Shown in pieces: positions 24,475 to 33,923 of a stretch of DNA of 64,000 nucleotides (the first letter of the stretch is position 1; the number at the start of each line of letters is the position of its first letter). A program made the translations under genes and the position numbers. A model generated the notes under the pieces. The model worked only from the letters and a program-made list of their open reading frames with translations. It made no database searches and was not told where the DNA came from. The stretch comes from JACPVF01 sp964502095 (lineage in GTDB: Bacteria > Chloroflexota > Anaerolineae > Anaerolineales > Villigracilaceae). The stretch is from positions 48,009 to 112,008 of the forward strand of contig CAZCUF010000012.1 of assembly GCA_964502095.1 (NCBI GenBank). The letters are read 5' to 3'.

Positions 24475-26055
24475 GTGAAAATAAAACCAAACCTGCTCTG
24501 GATCGTTGCCATCGCTCTGGGCTGGAGCTTCGATTTTCTGTTCTGGCCAAAATCTTTCGGAATCAATTTTGCCGCCTTTGTTGTTCTTTGCCTGATTGGC
24601 GGCTTCTTTCTGCTGTGGATGGATGGAAAACACGCCGCGCGCGGGAGCCTGTGGCTGGTCCCGCTCATTTTGTTTTTCGCGGCCGCTACATTTGTCCGCG
24701 CCGAACCGATGACCGTCTTTCTGGGCTTATTGTTCGCTCTTTTTCTAATGGCCGTACTGGCGGTCACTTTCCTCGGCGGCCGGTGGATGCAATACAGCCT
24801 GATGGATTATTTTCAAAGATTTTTACAGTTGTTCGCCAGTGTAGTGACCCGCGCCGAAATGTTCTCCGCGCAGATTCGCAAGGAGCGGTTTGAAAGCGGG
24901 GCGCCGCGCCCGAAGGTCAATTTGTGGCCGGTGGTGCGCGGTGTGCTTATTGCGCTTCCCATTGTGATGATCTTTGCCGCGCTGTTGGCCTCGGCCGATA
25001 CCATTTTCAGCCATCAACTGAACGCCCTGGTCGAACTTTTCGATCTCAAGAAACTTCCCGAGTACATCTTCCGCCTGATCTATATTCTGATCATCGGTTA
25101 TGCGCTGGCAGGAATTTTTCTGCACGCCGGCGCGCAAAGCAGGGACGAGAAATTGGCCGGCGAAGAGAAGCCGCTGGTTTCACGATTTCTCGGCTTTACC
25201 GAATCGGCCATTGTGCTGGGCAGTGTGTTTTTGCTGTTTCTGGCTTTTGTCATCGTCCAGTTTCGATACTTCTTCGGCGGCCATGCCAACGTTCACATTG
25301 ACGGATACACCTATTCCGAATACGCGCGCCGCGGCTTCGGCGAATTGGTGATGGTGGCATTCTTCAGCCTGCTCCTTTGGCTGGGACTAAGCACGCTCAC
25401 GCGCCGTGAGAACGGCGTTCAGAGCAGAGTCTTTTCGGGGCTGGGGATCGGGCTGGTGACTCTCGTGCTGGTGATGCTGGTTTCGGCGTATCAGCGCCTC
25501 GTCCTGTATGAAGCGGCGTACGGATTCTCCCGCCTGCGTACGTACACGCATGTCTTTCTGATCTGGATCGGCCTGTTATTGATCGTCACGATCGTGCTGG
25601 AAATTTTTCACCGCGAACGCACTTTTGCTTTGTCGGCTTTGCTGGCTTCGCTGGGCTTCGCGCTTTCGCTTAGCCTGCTCAACGTGGACGGGTTTATCGT
25701 TCGGCAGAATGTCGATCGCGCCGTGCAGGGCGCCGGGCTGGATGTGCCTTATCTGGTTTCGCTTTCTGCCGATTCGGTTCCCGCATTGACCGATATCTAT
25801 CAATCATCGTCTTATCCGAACCTGACGCGCGACGCGGTGGGCGCGGTCTTATTTTGCCGGATTCAACCTGGGACCAGCGACCGGGCCGATCAGGATTGGC
25901 GCGCTTTTTCCTTCTCGAATTGGCGGGCCGATATGGATTTGATGAGTATAAAAAGCCGTTTGAGTAAATATCAAGTCACTGATGATTCCTGGCCGATACG
26001 AATTCTCACACCCGGGCACGTGGCCTACGATTGTCAAGGGAGCAGTTATGATTGA
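24475..26055 (+). CDS. DUF4173 multi-pass membrane protein
   Basis: The start is GTG 24475 (VKIKPNLLW) after GAGGAG, giving 526 residues. It has about ten to eleven membrane helices and the DUF4173 core: VSAYQRLVLYEAAYGFSRLR followed by YTHVFLIWIGLLL, and the segment NVDGFIVRQNVDRA near the end. The C-terminal ~120 residues are soluble (SLSADSVPALTDIYQSS...). The function is unknown; family members are often near two-component or sensor genes. It reads away from the DUF2085 gene and is convergent with the exporter gene. Confidence 0.85.
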   Translation: MKIKPNLLWIVAIALGWSFDFLFWPKSFGINFAAFVVLCLIGGFFLLWMDGKHAARGSLWLVPLILFFAAATFVRAEPMTVFLGLLFALFLMAVLAVTFLGGRWMQYSLMDYFQRFLQLFASVVTRAEMFSAQIRKERFESGAPRPKVNLWPVVRGVLIALPIVMIFAALLASADTIFSHQLNALVELFDLKKLPEYIFRLIYILIIGYALAGIFLHAGAQSRDEKLAGEEKPLVSRFLGFTESAIVLGSVFLLFLAFVIVQFRYFFGGHANVHIDGYTYSEYARRGFGELVMVAFFSLLLWLGLSTLTRRENGVQSRVFSGLGIGLVTLVLVMLVSAYQRLVLYEAAYGFSRLRTYTHVFLIWIGLLLIVTIVLEIFHRERTFALSALLASLGFALSLSLLNVDGFIVRQNVDRAVQGAGLDVPYLVSLSADSVPALTDIYQSSSYPNLTRDAVGAVLFCRIQPGTSDRADQDWRAFSFSNWRADMDLMSIKSRLSKYQVTDDSWPIRILTPGHVAYDCQGSSYD

Positions 26056-26101
26056 TTATTCGGGCGGCATGTTGCTCACAACCGCATGAAAACGTTGGGC
26101 T

Positions 26102-27082
26102 TCAAGGCATCTCGGTAAATTCGACCACATTAGCTTGTGGGCCGTGGCCTTCTCCCACGCGCAACAAGATGATTCCTGCAAACAGCATCAGACTACCAGC
26201 CAATTGGATTCCGTTCAAAGACTCGTTCAGGAGAAAATAAGCCCAGATCGCGGTCAGCGCAGGCTCGAGGGTCGCGATCAGATTCGCAACTGTGGGAGGC
26301 AGAGAGCGCAGGCTCAACGTATATAAGCCGAAGCCGCCGAGACTCGGCACCACGCCGAGGAAGATGAGCCAGCCCCAGCCGTTGACGGAATGCCCGAGCC
26401 AGAGCATATCCGTCAGCGGCGCTTTGCCCGCAAAAGAATCGGCGGCCAGATTGAAGAGCAACAGAAAAAATGCCGCGGCGCTGAAGCTGTATAACAGCGC
26501 CGTCCACGAGTCGATGGCTGTGTCGGAAGCGTATTTACCCTCGAGGTTGTAGATGGCAAAGAACAGGCCGGTCAGCAGGCCGAAGATAATGCCCGCCGGA
26601 TTCAACTTCCAGACCGAAGGATCGATCGCGCCGGATACGAGAATGGTTCCCGCCAGACTCAGAACGATCGAAATGATCTTGACGCGGCTGAACTGTTCTT
26701 TGTAAATGAGTCTGCTTAAGATGGCAGTCATGGCAGGGGAGCTAAATGCCAGAACGGTGGCAACCGCCGCCCCGTTATATTGCACCGAGAAGGTCCACAT
26801 CGAGTTGAAGAAGGCCAGGGTCAGGCCGTAGAGAATCATGAAGCGCCAATGACCTCGGCCGAGAAAGAAGCGGGCGCGGCTGAAAATCAATAACCCCGCC
26901 AGCATGCCAAATGAAACGAAAAAATCGCGCCAGAAAGCCAGTACCAGCGAAGGCATCTGGTACGTTTTACTGAGGTAACTGATGATTACGCCGGTGGTGG
27001 ACCACAGCCCGGTGGCGATCAGAGCGATTAGATATCCGCGCGAAATAACAGACGAGTTTGAATTACCGCCGGAAGGTTGCAT
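26102..27082 (-). CDS. DMT-superfamily (EamA) transporter
   Basis: The ATG at 27082 (MQPSGGNSNS) has GGAG upstream, giving 326 residues. Ten membrane helices form two EamA repeats: IALIATGLWSTTGVIISYL begins the first, and IFGLLTGLFFAIYNLEGKY begins the second, which ends with TLEPALTAIWAYFLLNESL. This is the usual drug/metabolite transporter arrangement, often exporting amino acids or similar small metabolites. The substrate is unknown. It lies downstream of tRNA-Glu on the same strand, separated by a terminator. Confidence 0.88.
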   Translation of the reverse strand: MQPSGGNSNSSVISRGYLIALIATGLWSTTGVIISYLSKTYQMPSLVLAFWRDFFVSFGMLAGLLIFSRARFFLGRGHWRFMILYGLTLAFFNSMWTFSVQYNGAAVATVLAFSSPAMTAILSRLIYKEQFSRVKIISIVLSLAGTILVSGAIDPSVWKLNPAGIIFGLLTGLFFAIYNLEGKYASDTAIDSWTALLYSFSAAAFFLLLFNLAADSFAGKAPLTDMLWLGHSVNGWGWLIFLGVVPSLGGFGLYTLSLRSLPPTVANLIATLEPALTAIWAYFLLNESLNGIQLAGSLMLFAGIILLRVGEGHGPQANVVEFTEMP

Positions 27083-27094
27083 GAATTCTCCGTG

Positions 27095-27124
27095 AAAAAT
27101 AAAAAATCCCGCCTTGAGCAGGAC
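27095..27124 (-). terminator. Terminator after tRNA-Glu
   Basis: On the minus strand TCCTGC/GCGGGA forms a short stem around TCAAG, followed by TTTTTTATTTTT. It lies 4 bases past the tRNA. Confidence 0.75.
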
Positions 27125-27127
27125 TTG

Positions 27128-27200
27128 TGCCCCCATGGAGATTCGAACTCCAGTTTAAGCCTTGAGAGGGCTTCGTCCTGGGCCACTAGACGATGGGGGC
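27128..27200 (-). tRNA. tRNA-Glu (anticodon CTC)
   Basis: A 73-base cloverleaf begins GCCCCCA and ends TGGGGGC plus discriminator A. The anticodon arm AAGCC-CTCTCAA-GGCTT gives anticodon CTC. The T-loop is TTCGAAT. CCA is not encoded. Confidence 0.95.
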
Positions 27201-27224
27201 TTGTGCTTCTTTAGAGCGGGCTGA

Positions 27225-27253
27225 ATTCTATCATCCCGATTTTGAATCGTCAA
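27225..27253 (-). promoter_or_regulatory. Promoter of tRNA-Glu
   Basis: On the minus strand TTGACG (27248-27253) and TAGAAT (27225-27230) are 17 bases apart. The -10 box is about 24 bases before the tRNA 5' end. Confidence 0.75.
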
Positions 27254-27332
27254 TCAAAAGAGTTTCCTCCGCTTGAATTCTGACATGATTGTACGGAAGG
27301 CCCAACCCTTCCTGTGGTATGATTTTATCCCA

Positions 27333-29510
27333 ATGGACGCATTTTATACCAAACTTCCCAATCAATTTGACCTGCCGCGCCGCATCGAGCGTTTGCGTGA
27401 ACTGGCGTTTAACTTGTGGTGGACCTGGCAACCCGATGCCCAGCGTTTATTCAACCGCATCGATAACGACATGTGGGAACGCCTGGCGCACAACCCGATC
27501 CGCTTTTTGCGCGAGCTGGAACGTGCGCGTTTCAACGAGGTCGTGCAGGACAAAAATTATCTCGATTTATATGACCGTGTTTTCAAGACCTTCGATGAAT
27601 ATCTTGCAAAAACCGATACGTGGTCGGATCGGAATCATCCCGAACTGGCCAATCAGCCCATCGCTTACTTCTCCATGGAATACGGCCTGCACGAAACCCT
27701 GCCCATTTATTCGGGCGGCCTCGGCGTGCTGGCGGGCGATCACTTGAAAGAAGCCTCCGATCTCGGCCTGCCGCTGGTCGCGGTCGGCTTCATGTATATG
27801 CAGGGCTATTTTTCCCAGCGCATCAGCGAAGATGGCTGGCAGGAGGCGATCAATAACCCGCTTCAACTGGAGGATTTACCCGTTTTGCCGGTGCTGGGCG
27901 AAGACGGAGCCCCGCTGACCGTTTCGGTGAAATTACCGGATCGCGCGGTGGCGTTGAAAGTTTGGAAAACGAGCATTGGCCGCGTCTCGCTCTTCCTGCT
28001 GGACTCGAACGTCGAATCCAACACTGCGGATGACCGCCTCCTCACGGCGCGCTTATATTGGTCCGACCTCGACAAGCGCATCATGCAGGAGTTGATGCTC
28101 GGCGTGGGCGGCGTGCGCGTCCTGCGCGCGCTGGGATACAACCCCTCGGTCTGGCACATGAACGAGGGTCACGCCGCATTTCTGACCCTCGAACGGGTGC
28201 GCGAACTGGTAGTTTCCGGCTACTCTTTTGAAGCGGCCGTCGAAAAGACGCGCGGTCAAAATATCTTCACCACTCATACGCCTGTCCCGGCTGGGAACGA
28301 CGAATTCCCGCTTTGGCTGGTGGATAAATTCCTGGCCGCGTTGTGGCCCGAACTCGGCCTCAGCCGCGATCAATTCGTGGACCTGGCTCAGCATCAGCTT
28401 TCATGGGGCGAATCGTTCAGCATGGGCGTTCTTGCGCTGAAATTTTCCGAAGGCCGTAACGCCGTCTCCGATTTGCACGGACATGTGGCGCGCCGCATGT
28501 GGCATTTCCTGTGGCCCGATTTGGAAGAAGATAATGTGCCGATCACCTATATAACCAATGGCGTACACACCGCCAATTGGATGGGCCGCCGCTTGCGCGT
28601 CCTGCTCGATAAATACCTCGGCCCGGACTGGCTCGAAAATGTGGACGATCCCGCAGTATGGGAGAGACTGAACGATGTGCCTGCCGAGGAATTGTGGCTG
28701 GTGCGTCAGCATCTCAAACGCAAGCTGACTTTCTATCTGCTCGACCGAGTGCGCGATCGCTGGCGTCAGGGCGGATTCCATCCGGTTCAAGTGATATCTT
28801 CGGGCGTATTGCTCGATCCGTATGCGCTGACCATCGGCTTTGCACGCCGCTTTGCCACATACAAGCGCGCCAGCCTGATCCTTACCGATGTGGAACGCTT
28901 GCTGAAGATCGTCAATCGTCCGAATATGCCGGTGCAGATTATCTTTGCGGGCAAGGCGCATCCGGCGGATGAGCCCGGCAAACAATTGATCCAGAAAATT
29001 TATCGCACGGTCAAACAGGCGGAAAACGGCGGACGCCTCGTCTTCCTCGAAGATTACGATATGAACGTGGCCCGTTATCTTGTGCAGGGTGTGGATGTGT
29101 GGCTGAACACGCCGCGCCGCCCAATGGAGGCCTCGGGCACTTCAGGCATGAAAGCAGGTCTCAACGGCGCTTTGAACTTTTCCGTTTTGGATGGCTGGTG
29201 GCGCGAAGCTTATAACGGGAAGAACGGCTGGGCGATCGGCGAGGACCGCGCTCCGGCCGCACCGGAGATTCAGGATCCTGCCGACGCGGAAAACCTGTAC
29301 TCCACGCTGGAAAACGAGATCATTCCGCTCTTCTATGAGCGCGATAATAATTACCTGCCGCGCGAATGGACCGAACGCGTCAAGGAATCTCTGCGAACGG
29401 TGACATCGCAATTCAGCACGCGGCGCATGTTGAAGGAATATGTGGATCGTTTGTATGTGCCGGCGCTGTCGAAAACCGAAACTGTGAACGATGGGAAGAA
29501 GAAAATTTAA
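27333..29510 (+). CDS. glgP: Alpha-glucan (glycogen/maltodextrin) phosphorylase
   Basis: The start at ATG 27333 (MDAFYTKLPN) gives 725 residues; TATGAT ends 9 bases upstream and no Shine-Dalgarno is seen. Residues ~15-125 are the DUF3417 domain (LRELAFNLWWTWQPDAQRLF). The GT35 phosphorylase domain follows: IAYFSMEYGLHETLPIYSGG, NEGHAAFLTLERVREL, FTTHTPVPAGNDEF and ITNGVHTANW. Near the C-terminus EASGTSGMKAGLNGALN carries the Lys that binds pyridoxal phosphate. It releases glucose-1-phosphate from alpha-1,4-glucans. This is the shorter phosphorylase class (TIGR02094-like) of thermophiles and Chloroflexota rather than the E. coli type. It is followed by a rhodanese gene with a one-base overlap. 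Confidence 0.94.
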   Translation: MDAFYTKLPNQFDLPRRIERLRELAFNLWWTWQPDAQRLFNRIDNDMWERLAHNPIRFLRELERARFNEVVQDKNYLDLYDRVFKTFDEYLAKTDTWSDRNHPELANQPIAYFSMEYGLHETLPIYSGGLGVLAGDHLKEASDLGLPLVAVGFMYMQGYFSQRISEDGWQEAINNPLQLEDLPVLPVLGEDGAPLTVSVKLPDRAVALKVWKTSIGRVSLFLLDSNVESNTADDRLLTARLYWSDLDKRIMQELMLGVGGVRVLRALGYNPSVWHMNEGHAAFLTLERVRELVVSGYSFEAAVEKTRGQNIFTTHTPVPAGNDEFPLWLVDKFLAALWPELGLSRDQFVDLAQHQLSWGESFSMGVLALKFSEGRNAVSDLHGHVARRMWHFLWPDLEEDNVPITYITNGVHTANWMGRRLRVLLDKYLGPDWLENVDDPAVWERLNDVPAEELWLVRQHLKRKLTFYLLDRVRDRWRQGGFHPVQVISSGVLLDPYALTIGFARRFATYKRASLILTDVERLLKIVNRPNMPVQIIFAGKAHPADEPGKQLIQKIYRTVKQAENGGRLVFLEDYDMNVARYLVQGVDVWLNTPRRPMEASGTSGMKAGLNGALNFSVLDGWWREAYNGKNGWAIGEDRAPAAPEIQDPADAENLYSTLENEIIPLFYERDNNYLPREWTERVKESLRTVTSQFSTRRMLKEYVDRLYVPALSKTETVNDGKKKI

Positions 29511-29866
29511 TGCCCGGAAGTTCCGTTCCCGAGATCGACGTGCAGGAACTCGCTCGAAAGTTATCTTCGAGCGAGTCGTTTATTTTGCTGGATGTACGCG
29601 AAGACTGGGAGCTGGTTCAGGCCAAAATAACGGACAGCAGGCTGGAGGTCGCGCCGATGAGCCGGCTGGCGAAGGCTGGAATCGAGATGTTGCCTGAATC
29701 TGCCAAGGCGAAGGACGCGCTGATCTGCATTATCTGTCATCACGGCACGCGCAGTGCGGACGTGACCGCCTGGCTGGCCGCGCAGGGTTGGACGAATGTC
29801 TTCAGTGTGCGCGGCGGAATCGATGAATATGCGCGCAGGTTGGATGCTTCTGTGGGAATCTATTGA
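29510..29866 (+). CDS. Rhodanese-like protein
   Basis: This 118-residue protein is a single rhodanese domain: FILLDVREDWEL (about 23-34), the active-site loop CHHGTRSADV with the catalytic Cys near residue 77, and VFSVRGGIDEYARRLD at the end. It would transfer sulfane sulfur or act as a persulfide carrier in the cytoplasm. The ATG overlaps the glgP stop (TAATG), so it is co-translated, with no obvious functional link to glycogen. Confidence 0.9.
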   Translation: MPGSSVPEIDVQELARKLSSSESFILLDVREDWELVQAKITDSRLEVAPMSRLAKAGIEMLPESAKAKDALICIICHHGTRSADVTAWLAAQGWTNVFSVRGGIDEYARRLDASVGIY

Positions 29867-29898
29867 TTTGCGCAGGCGCAGTCTGCGCCCGGCATGAT

Positions 29899-31026
29899 TT
29901 ATTTTTCGAATACGAATTGACCGTTTTTATAAAACAGTTCGCCGTCCACGAGAATTTCAGAATCGGTGCGCATGTCGCAGATCATATCCCAGTGAATGGC
30001 GGATTTACTCTTCGAACCGGTTTCGGGATAGCCCGCGCCGAAGGCCATGTGGAATGAACCGCCGATCTTTTCGTCGAATAAAATATTGCCGGTGAAACGC
30101 TGAATATCGAAGTTGGTGCCGATGGCGAATTCGCCCAGATAGCGCGAGCCTTTATCGGTATCGAGCGTTTTCAGCAGGTAATCCTGATTCTTATCGGCTT
30201 TGGCGGTTTCAGCGCGGCCGTTGGAGAAAGTGATCTCCGCGCCTTCCACGCTTACGCCGCTGTAGTTGGCTGGGTAAGTGAACTTCACCCAGCCGTTGAC
30301 CGAGTCTTCCACCGGGCCGGTATAGATTTCACCGTCGGGCATGTTGAACGTGCCGAACGAATTGAGGAAAGTACGGCCCTTGACAGAAAGCGTTAAGTCC
30401 ACATTTGGGCCGCGCAAGATCACCTGATTCTTGTCCTTCATATAATCAACTGCGGCCTGTTGCTTCTGTTTCACGCTTTCCCAGAAAGCGATCGGGTCGT
30501 CTTCGTTGGTGTGCACCGCGCCGAAGACGAAATCCTCGTACTCTTTCAGGCTCATATTGGCTTCCTGTGCGTAGGCCTCGGTGGGGAAGAGCGTAGTTAC
30601 CCATTTGAATGTGCCGTCCGCGCCGCGCCGAAATTGCGCTTCGGTGATGGCGCTCAAAGCCTTGGCGCGGCGGGTCCCTTTGACGGAATCCAGGTTGGTC
30701 GTCCCGCGTGTGTTCGTAGCGGAATGGACGCGGATGCGGCTCTCGAACTGGTCGTAGGCGAGCTTGAGGAAAGTCGGCACGAAATCCAGTTGTTCGTCGG
30801 TTTTGGCATACGTCAGGTACGTCTCATCCTGACTGAACGGCATGGTGCCGGGCAGAGCCACCATCAAATGCGGATGGCCGCCTTTTTCCAATGTTTGAAT
30901 AAAGAGTTCGCGTAACAGCGGCTCGGCGGCGGTTGTGCCTTCCAATAAGACGCGGTCGCCGGGCATAACGCGGGCGGAGTGTTCGACCAGGACTTTTGCA
31001 AATTTTTGAACGCGCAGATCGGTCAC
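29899..31026 (-). CDS. M29 family aminopeptidase (AmpS/PepS-like)
   Basis: This 375-residue protein starts at GTG 31026 after GGGAGA. It matches the M29 metallo-aminopeptidases: ARVMPGDRVLLEGTTAAEPLL near the N-terminus, NVDLTLSVKGR, the region with DGEIYTGPVEDSVNGWV, GEFAIGTN, and the metal-binding end IHWDMICDMR. M29 enzymes carry two divalent metals and remove N-terminal residues in the cytoplasm. A TATAAT on the minus strand (31060-31065) lies about 33 bases upstream of the start, so this mRNA has a normal leader. It is convergent with the rhodanese gene. Confidence 0.92.
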   Translation of the reverse strand: MTDLRVQKFAKVLVEHSARVMPGDRVLLEGTTAAEPLLRELFIQTLEKGGHPHLMVALPGTMPFSQDETYLTYAKTDEQLDFVPTFLKLAYDQFESRIRVHSATNTRGTTNLDSVKGTRRAKALSAITEAQFRRGADGTFKWVTTLFPTEAYAQEANMSLKEYEDFVFGAVHTNEDDPIAFWESVKQKQQAAVDYMKDKNQVILRGPNVDLTLSVKGRTFLNSFGTFNMPDGEIYTGPVEDSVNGWVKFTYPANYSGVSVEGAEITFSNGRAETAKADKNQDYLLKTLDTDKGSRYLGEFAIGTNFDIQRFTGNILFDEKIGGSFHMAFGAGYPETGSKSKSAIHWDMICDMRTDSEILVDGELFYKNGQFVFEK

Positions 31027-31177
31027 GGAAATTCTCCCAAATGGAATACAAGCTCTGAAATTATAACATCGCTTTATGCGCTAAAATTGAACCGGGCCAT
31101 AAGAATGACCGTCCGCCCCAACCCGGCCCGGGGCCTGCTTCCGCCTCGATGCCGCACAACCGGCGAATATAAAAAGG

Positions 31178-31183
31178 TATACT
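31178..31183 (+). promoter_or_regulatory. Leaderless-type -10 box of the bi-domain oxidoreductase gene
   Basis: TATACT ends 7 bases before the ATG at 31191 and no Shine-Dalgarno is present. No good -35 match is visible at 17 bases. Confidence 0.6.
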
Positions 31184-31190
31184 CAATTTT

Positions 31191-33338
31191 ATGAAACAGC
31201 TATTACAGAACATGCGCGATGGCAGGACCGCTGTCGAAGATGTGCCGGTACCGACTCCGCGCGAGGGCATGGCCCTCGTCAAAACGGCGGCCAGCCTCGT
31301 GTCCGCGGGAACCGAGCGCATGGTCGTTGAATTCGCGGAAAAGAACCTGATCGGCAAAGCGCGCTCGCGTCCCGATCTCGTCAAGCAAGTTCTCGAGAAA
31401 GCGCGCCGCGAAGGTTTGATTCCCACAGTTCGATCTGCCTTCAACCGCCTCGATCAACCGATGGCGCTGGGCTATTCCTCGGCGGGAGCCATTGTGGCGC
31501 TCGGCGCGCACATGCAGGGCTTTAAGGTCGGTCAACGCGTGGCTTGCGCGGGCGGGGGCTATGCCGTACATGCCGAATACAATATAGTGCCGCGTAACCT
31601 GCTCACATCTCTTCCCAAAAATGTCGATTTTGAATCGGCGGCTTTTGCCACACTTGGCGCGGTTGCCATGCACGGATTTCGGCTGGCCGAACCGCAAGTG
31701 GGCGAGCGCGTGGCTGTGATCGGTTTGGGATTGTTGGGATTATTGGCCGCGCAGATCGCTTCTGCCGCGGGCTGTCAGGTGTTGGGCATTGACCTGGACG
31801 CGCGCCGCATCGAGCTCGCTTCTTCTCTCGGACTTCAAGCTGTGACGCGCGCCAAAGCTGTGGACTCGTCTGCCGCGTTCACCGCCCAGCGCGGCTTTGA
31901 CGTGATCCTGATCTGCGCCGATACGCCCTCGAATGATCCGGTGGAGTTGGCGGCGGTCATCGCGCGCGACCGCGCCCGCGTGGTTGCCATCGGCGCGGTG
32001 GGCTTGAATATCCCGCGTAAACTTTATTACGAGAAGGAATTATCGTTTATCAACTCGCGTTCGTACGGGCCGGGCCGTTATGACTCTTCTTATGAGGAAG
32101 CCGGGAACGATTATCCGCCCGGTTATGTGCGCTGGACGGAAGGCCGGAATATCGAATCGGTCGTTGAATTGATGGCGGACGGCAGGCTGAAAACCGCGCC
32201 GCTCGTCACGCATCGTTTTCCCATCGAGCAGGCCGCGCAAGCCTATGAAGTCATTACCGGAAAGAGAAAAGAATCCTTCCTGGGCGTATTGCTGACTTAT
32301 CCCGACCATGAGTCAAAGGCGGAAAGTAAGGTCATTCACTTCCCGCTTTCCACGGCTAAAAGTTCCGCAGTCAAGCTGGGTGTATTGGGCGCCGGGCTTT
32401 ACGCCAACGCAACTCTGTTGCCTGCGGTCAAAAGTATTAAAGAGATCGAATTGATTGGCATTGCCTCCGCGGGCGGATTGCATGCCCAGCATTCCGGTAA
32501 AAAATTTGGATTCAAATATGCGGCATCATCGGATGACGAAATTATCAATGATCCAAATATTAACGCGGTTGCGATTCTAACGCGCCATGATTCGCATGCC
32601 CAATTGGCGGTCAAAGCCTTGAAAGCGGGGAAGAATGTATTTGTGGAGAAGCCGCTGGCGGTTGAAAGCAGACAGCTGGCCGCGATCAGCAAGGCGTTAT
32701 CCACCGCCAACAGTCCATTATTGACCGTTGGATTCAACCGCCGCTTTGCCCCGCTTGCCCAAACCCTTTCTTCTTTTCTCGCTCATCGAACCGAACCGCT
32801 TTACATGCATTACCGCGTCAACGCCGGTTTCATTCCTTCGAATCACTGGACTCAGAATCCCGGGCAGGGAGGTGGACGAATCATCGGCGAAGCCTGTCAC
32901 TTCATTGATTTCATTACGTTCCTCGCCGGCGCTGTGCCGGTCAGTGTGAGCGCGCAGGCTTTGCCCGATAGAGGCAAATACAACGAAGACAACGTCTCGA
33001 TGACCTTTGCTTTTCCAGACGGTTCGCTTGGCGTTGTGGATTATCTTGCCAATGGCGATAAATCCTTTTCGAAGGAGCGTCTCGAAGTCTTTTGCGGCGG
33101 CAGGATTGCCGTATTGGATGACTTTCGCTCGCTGGAGTTGGTGGAAGACGGAAAGCGGAAAACGGCAGGAGGCGCGCAGGATAAAGGCTGGAGAAATGAA
33201 ATGCTGGCCTTTGCCAAAGCCATCCGCACGGGCGGCGCGCCGCCGATCCCGTATGAACAGCTGATCGGAGTGACCAAAGCCGCGTTCGCGGCGGTGGAGT
33301 CGCTTCGGGGCCGCGGCGTCGTTGTTTCCATTGAATGA
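31191..33338 (+). CDS. Bi-domain oxidoreductase (medium-chain dehydrogenase fused to Gfo/Idh/MocA)
   Basis: This 715-residue fusion has two parts. Residues ~1-365 are a zinc-independent-looking medium-chain dehydrogenase with a Rossmann motif VIGLGLLGLLAAQIASAAG and the following IDLDARRIEL. Residues ~380-715 are a Gfo/Idh/MocA oxidoreductase with LGVLGAGLYANATLLPAV, the EKPLA motif (NVFVEKPLAVESRQL) and GGGRIIGEACHFIDF. Such fusions occur in polysaccharide clusters next to heparinase-like genes, as here, and probably oxidise or epimerise a sugar nucleotide or a sugar residue. Transcription appears leaderless. The stop overlaps the methyltransferase start by 4 bases. Confidence 0.9.
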   Translation: MKQLLQNMRDGRTAVEDVPVPTPREGMALVKTAASLVSAGTERMVVEFAEKNLIGKARSRPDLVKQVLEKARREGLIPTVRSAFNRLDQPMALGYSSAGAIVALGAHMQGFKVGQRVACAGGGYAVHAEYNIVPRNLLTSLPKNVDFESAAFATLGAVAMHGFRLAEPQVGERVAVIGLGLLGLLAAQIASAAGCQVLGIDLDARRIELASSLGLQAVTRAKAVDSSAAFTAQRGFDVILICADTPSNDPVELAAVIARDRARVVAIGAVGLNIPRKLYYEKELSFINSRSYGPGRYDSSYEEAGNDYPPGYVRWTEGRNIESVVELMADGRLKTAPLVTHRFPIEQAAQAYEVITGKRKESFLGVLLTYPDHESKAESKVIHFPLSTAKSSAVKLGVLGAGLYANATLLPAVKSIKEIELIGIASAGGLHAQHSGKKFGFKYAASSDDEIINDPNINAVAILTRHDSHAQLAVKALKAGKNVFVEKPLAVESRQLAAISKALSTANSPLLTVGFNRRFAPLAQTLSSFLAHRTEPLYMHYRVNAGFIPSNHWTQNPGQGGGRIIGEACHFIDFITFLAGAVPVSVSAQALPDRGKYNEDNVSMTFAFPDGSLGVVDYLANGDKSFSKERLEVFCGGRIAVLDDFRSLELVEDGKRKTAGGAQDKGWRNEMLAFAKAIRTGGAPPIPYEQLIGVTKAAFAAVESLRGRGVVVSIE

Positions 33339-33904
33339 ATTCACACTTCGATTTCCTCGCCCCATTTTACGACCGAGCCATCCCGTTCGCGCGGCTGGAA
33401 CAAATACTGCGCGTGCTGGACTTGCCGCACGCGGGCAGGTTGCTCGATGCAGGTGGCGAGACGGGGCGGGTCGCCGCGGCGCTTCGTCCGCATATTGGCT
33501 CTGTGGTGGTTGCCGATGTTTCGCGCGGCATGCTCCTGCAGGCCTGCCAAAAAGATTTGGCCGCGGTCTCCACTGAAACGGAACATCTTCCTTTCGCGGA
33601 CGATTCGTTCGAGCGTGTCTTAATGGTGGACGCCCTGCATCATGTGATCGATCAGGCCGGAACCGTGCGTGAACTCTATCGCGTGCTCGAGCCGGGCGGG
33701 CGGCTGGTGATCGAAGAGCCCGATCTGCGGACTTTTCCGGTCAGGCTGATCGCGGTTGCGGAGAAGCTGGCGCTCATGCGCAGTCATTTTCTTGCGCCAG
33801 AGCAAATTACAGCGTTGTTCCCATCGGATGCAAAAATCAAGATCGAAATGGAAGAAAATACGGTTTGGGTCATCGTACAAAAAATTGTGGAACGAAATTC
33901 CTGA
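33335..33904 (+). CDS. Class I SAM-dependent methyltransferase
   Basis: This 189-residue protein has motif I RLLDAGGETGRVAAAL (about 29-44), motif II VVVADVSRGML, and VLMVDALHHVID as the post-II/III region, followed by LEPGGRLVIEEPD. It methylates an unknown acceptor, probably a sugar or lipid in the polysaccharide pathway. It begins with ATGA at the end of the oxidoreductase gene and is followed 19 bases later by the heparinase-like gene. Confidence 0.88.
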   Translation: MNSHFDFLAPFYDRAIPFARLEQILRVLDLPHAGRLLDAGGETGRVAAALRPHIGSVVVADVSRGMLLQACQKDLAAVSTETEHLPFADDSFERVLMVDALHHVIDQAGTVRELYRVLEPGGRLVIEEPDLRTFPVRLIAVAEKLALMRSHFLAPEQITALFPSDAKIKIEMEENTVWVIVQKIVERNS

Positions 33905-33923
33905 GTATTGGTTTCGAGATTTT

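Noticed and set aside
29875..29889. Terminator at the 15-base palindrome GGCGCAGTCTGCGCC
   Set aside because: The stem leaves no real loop and no T-tract follows, so I do not call it a terminator although it lies between convergent genes.
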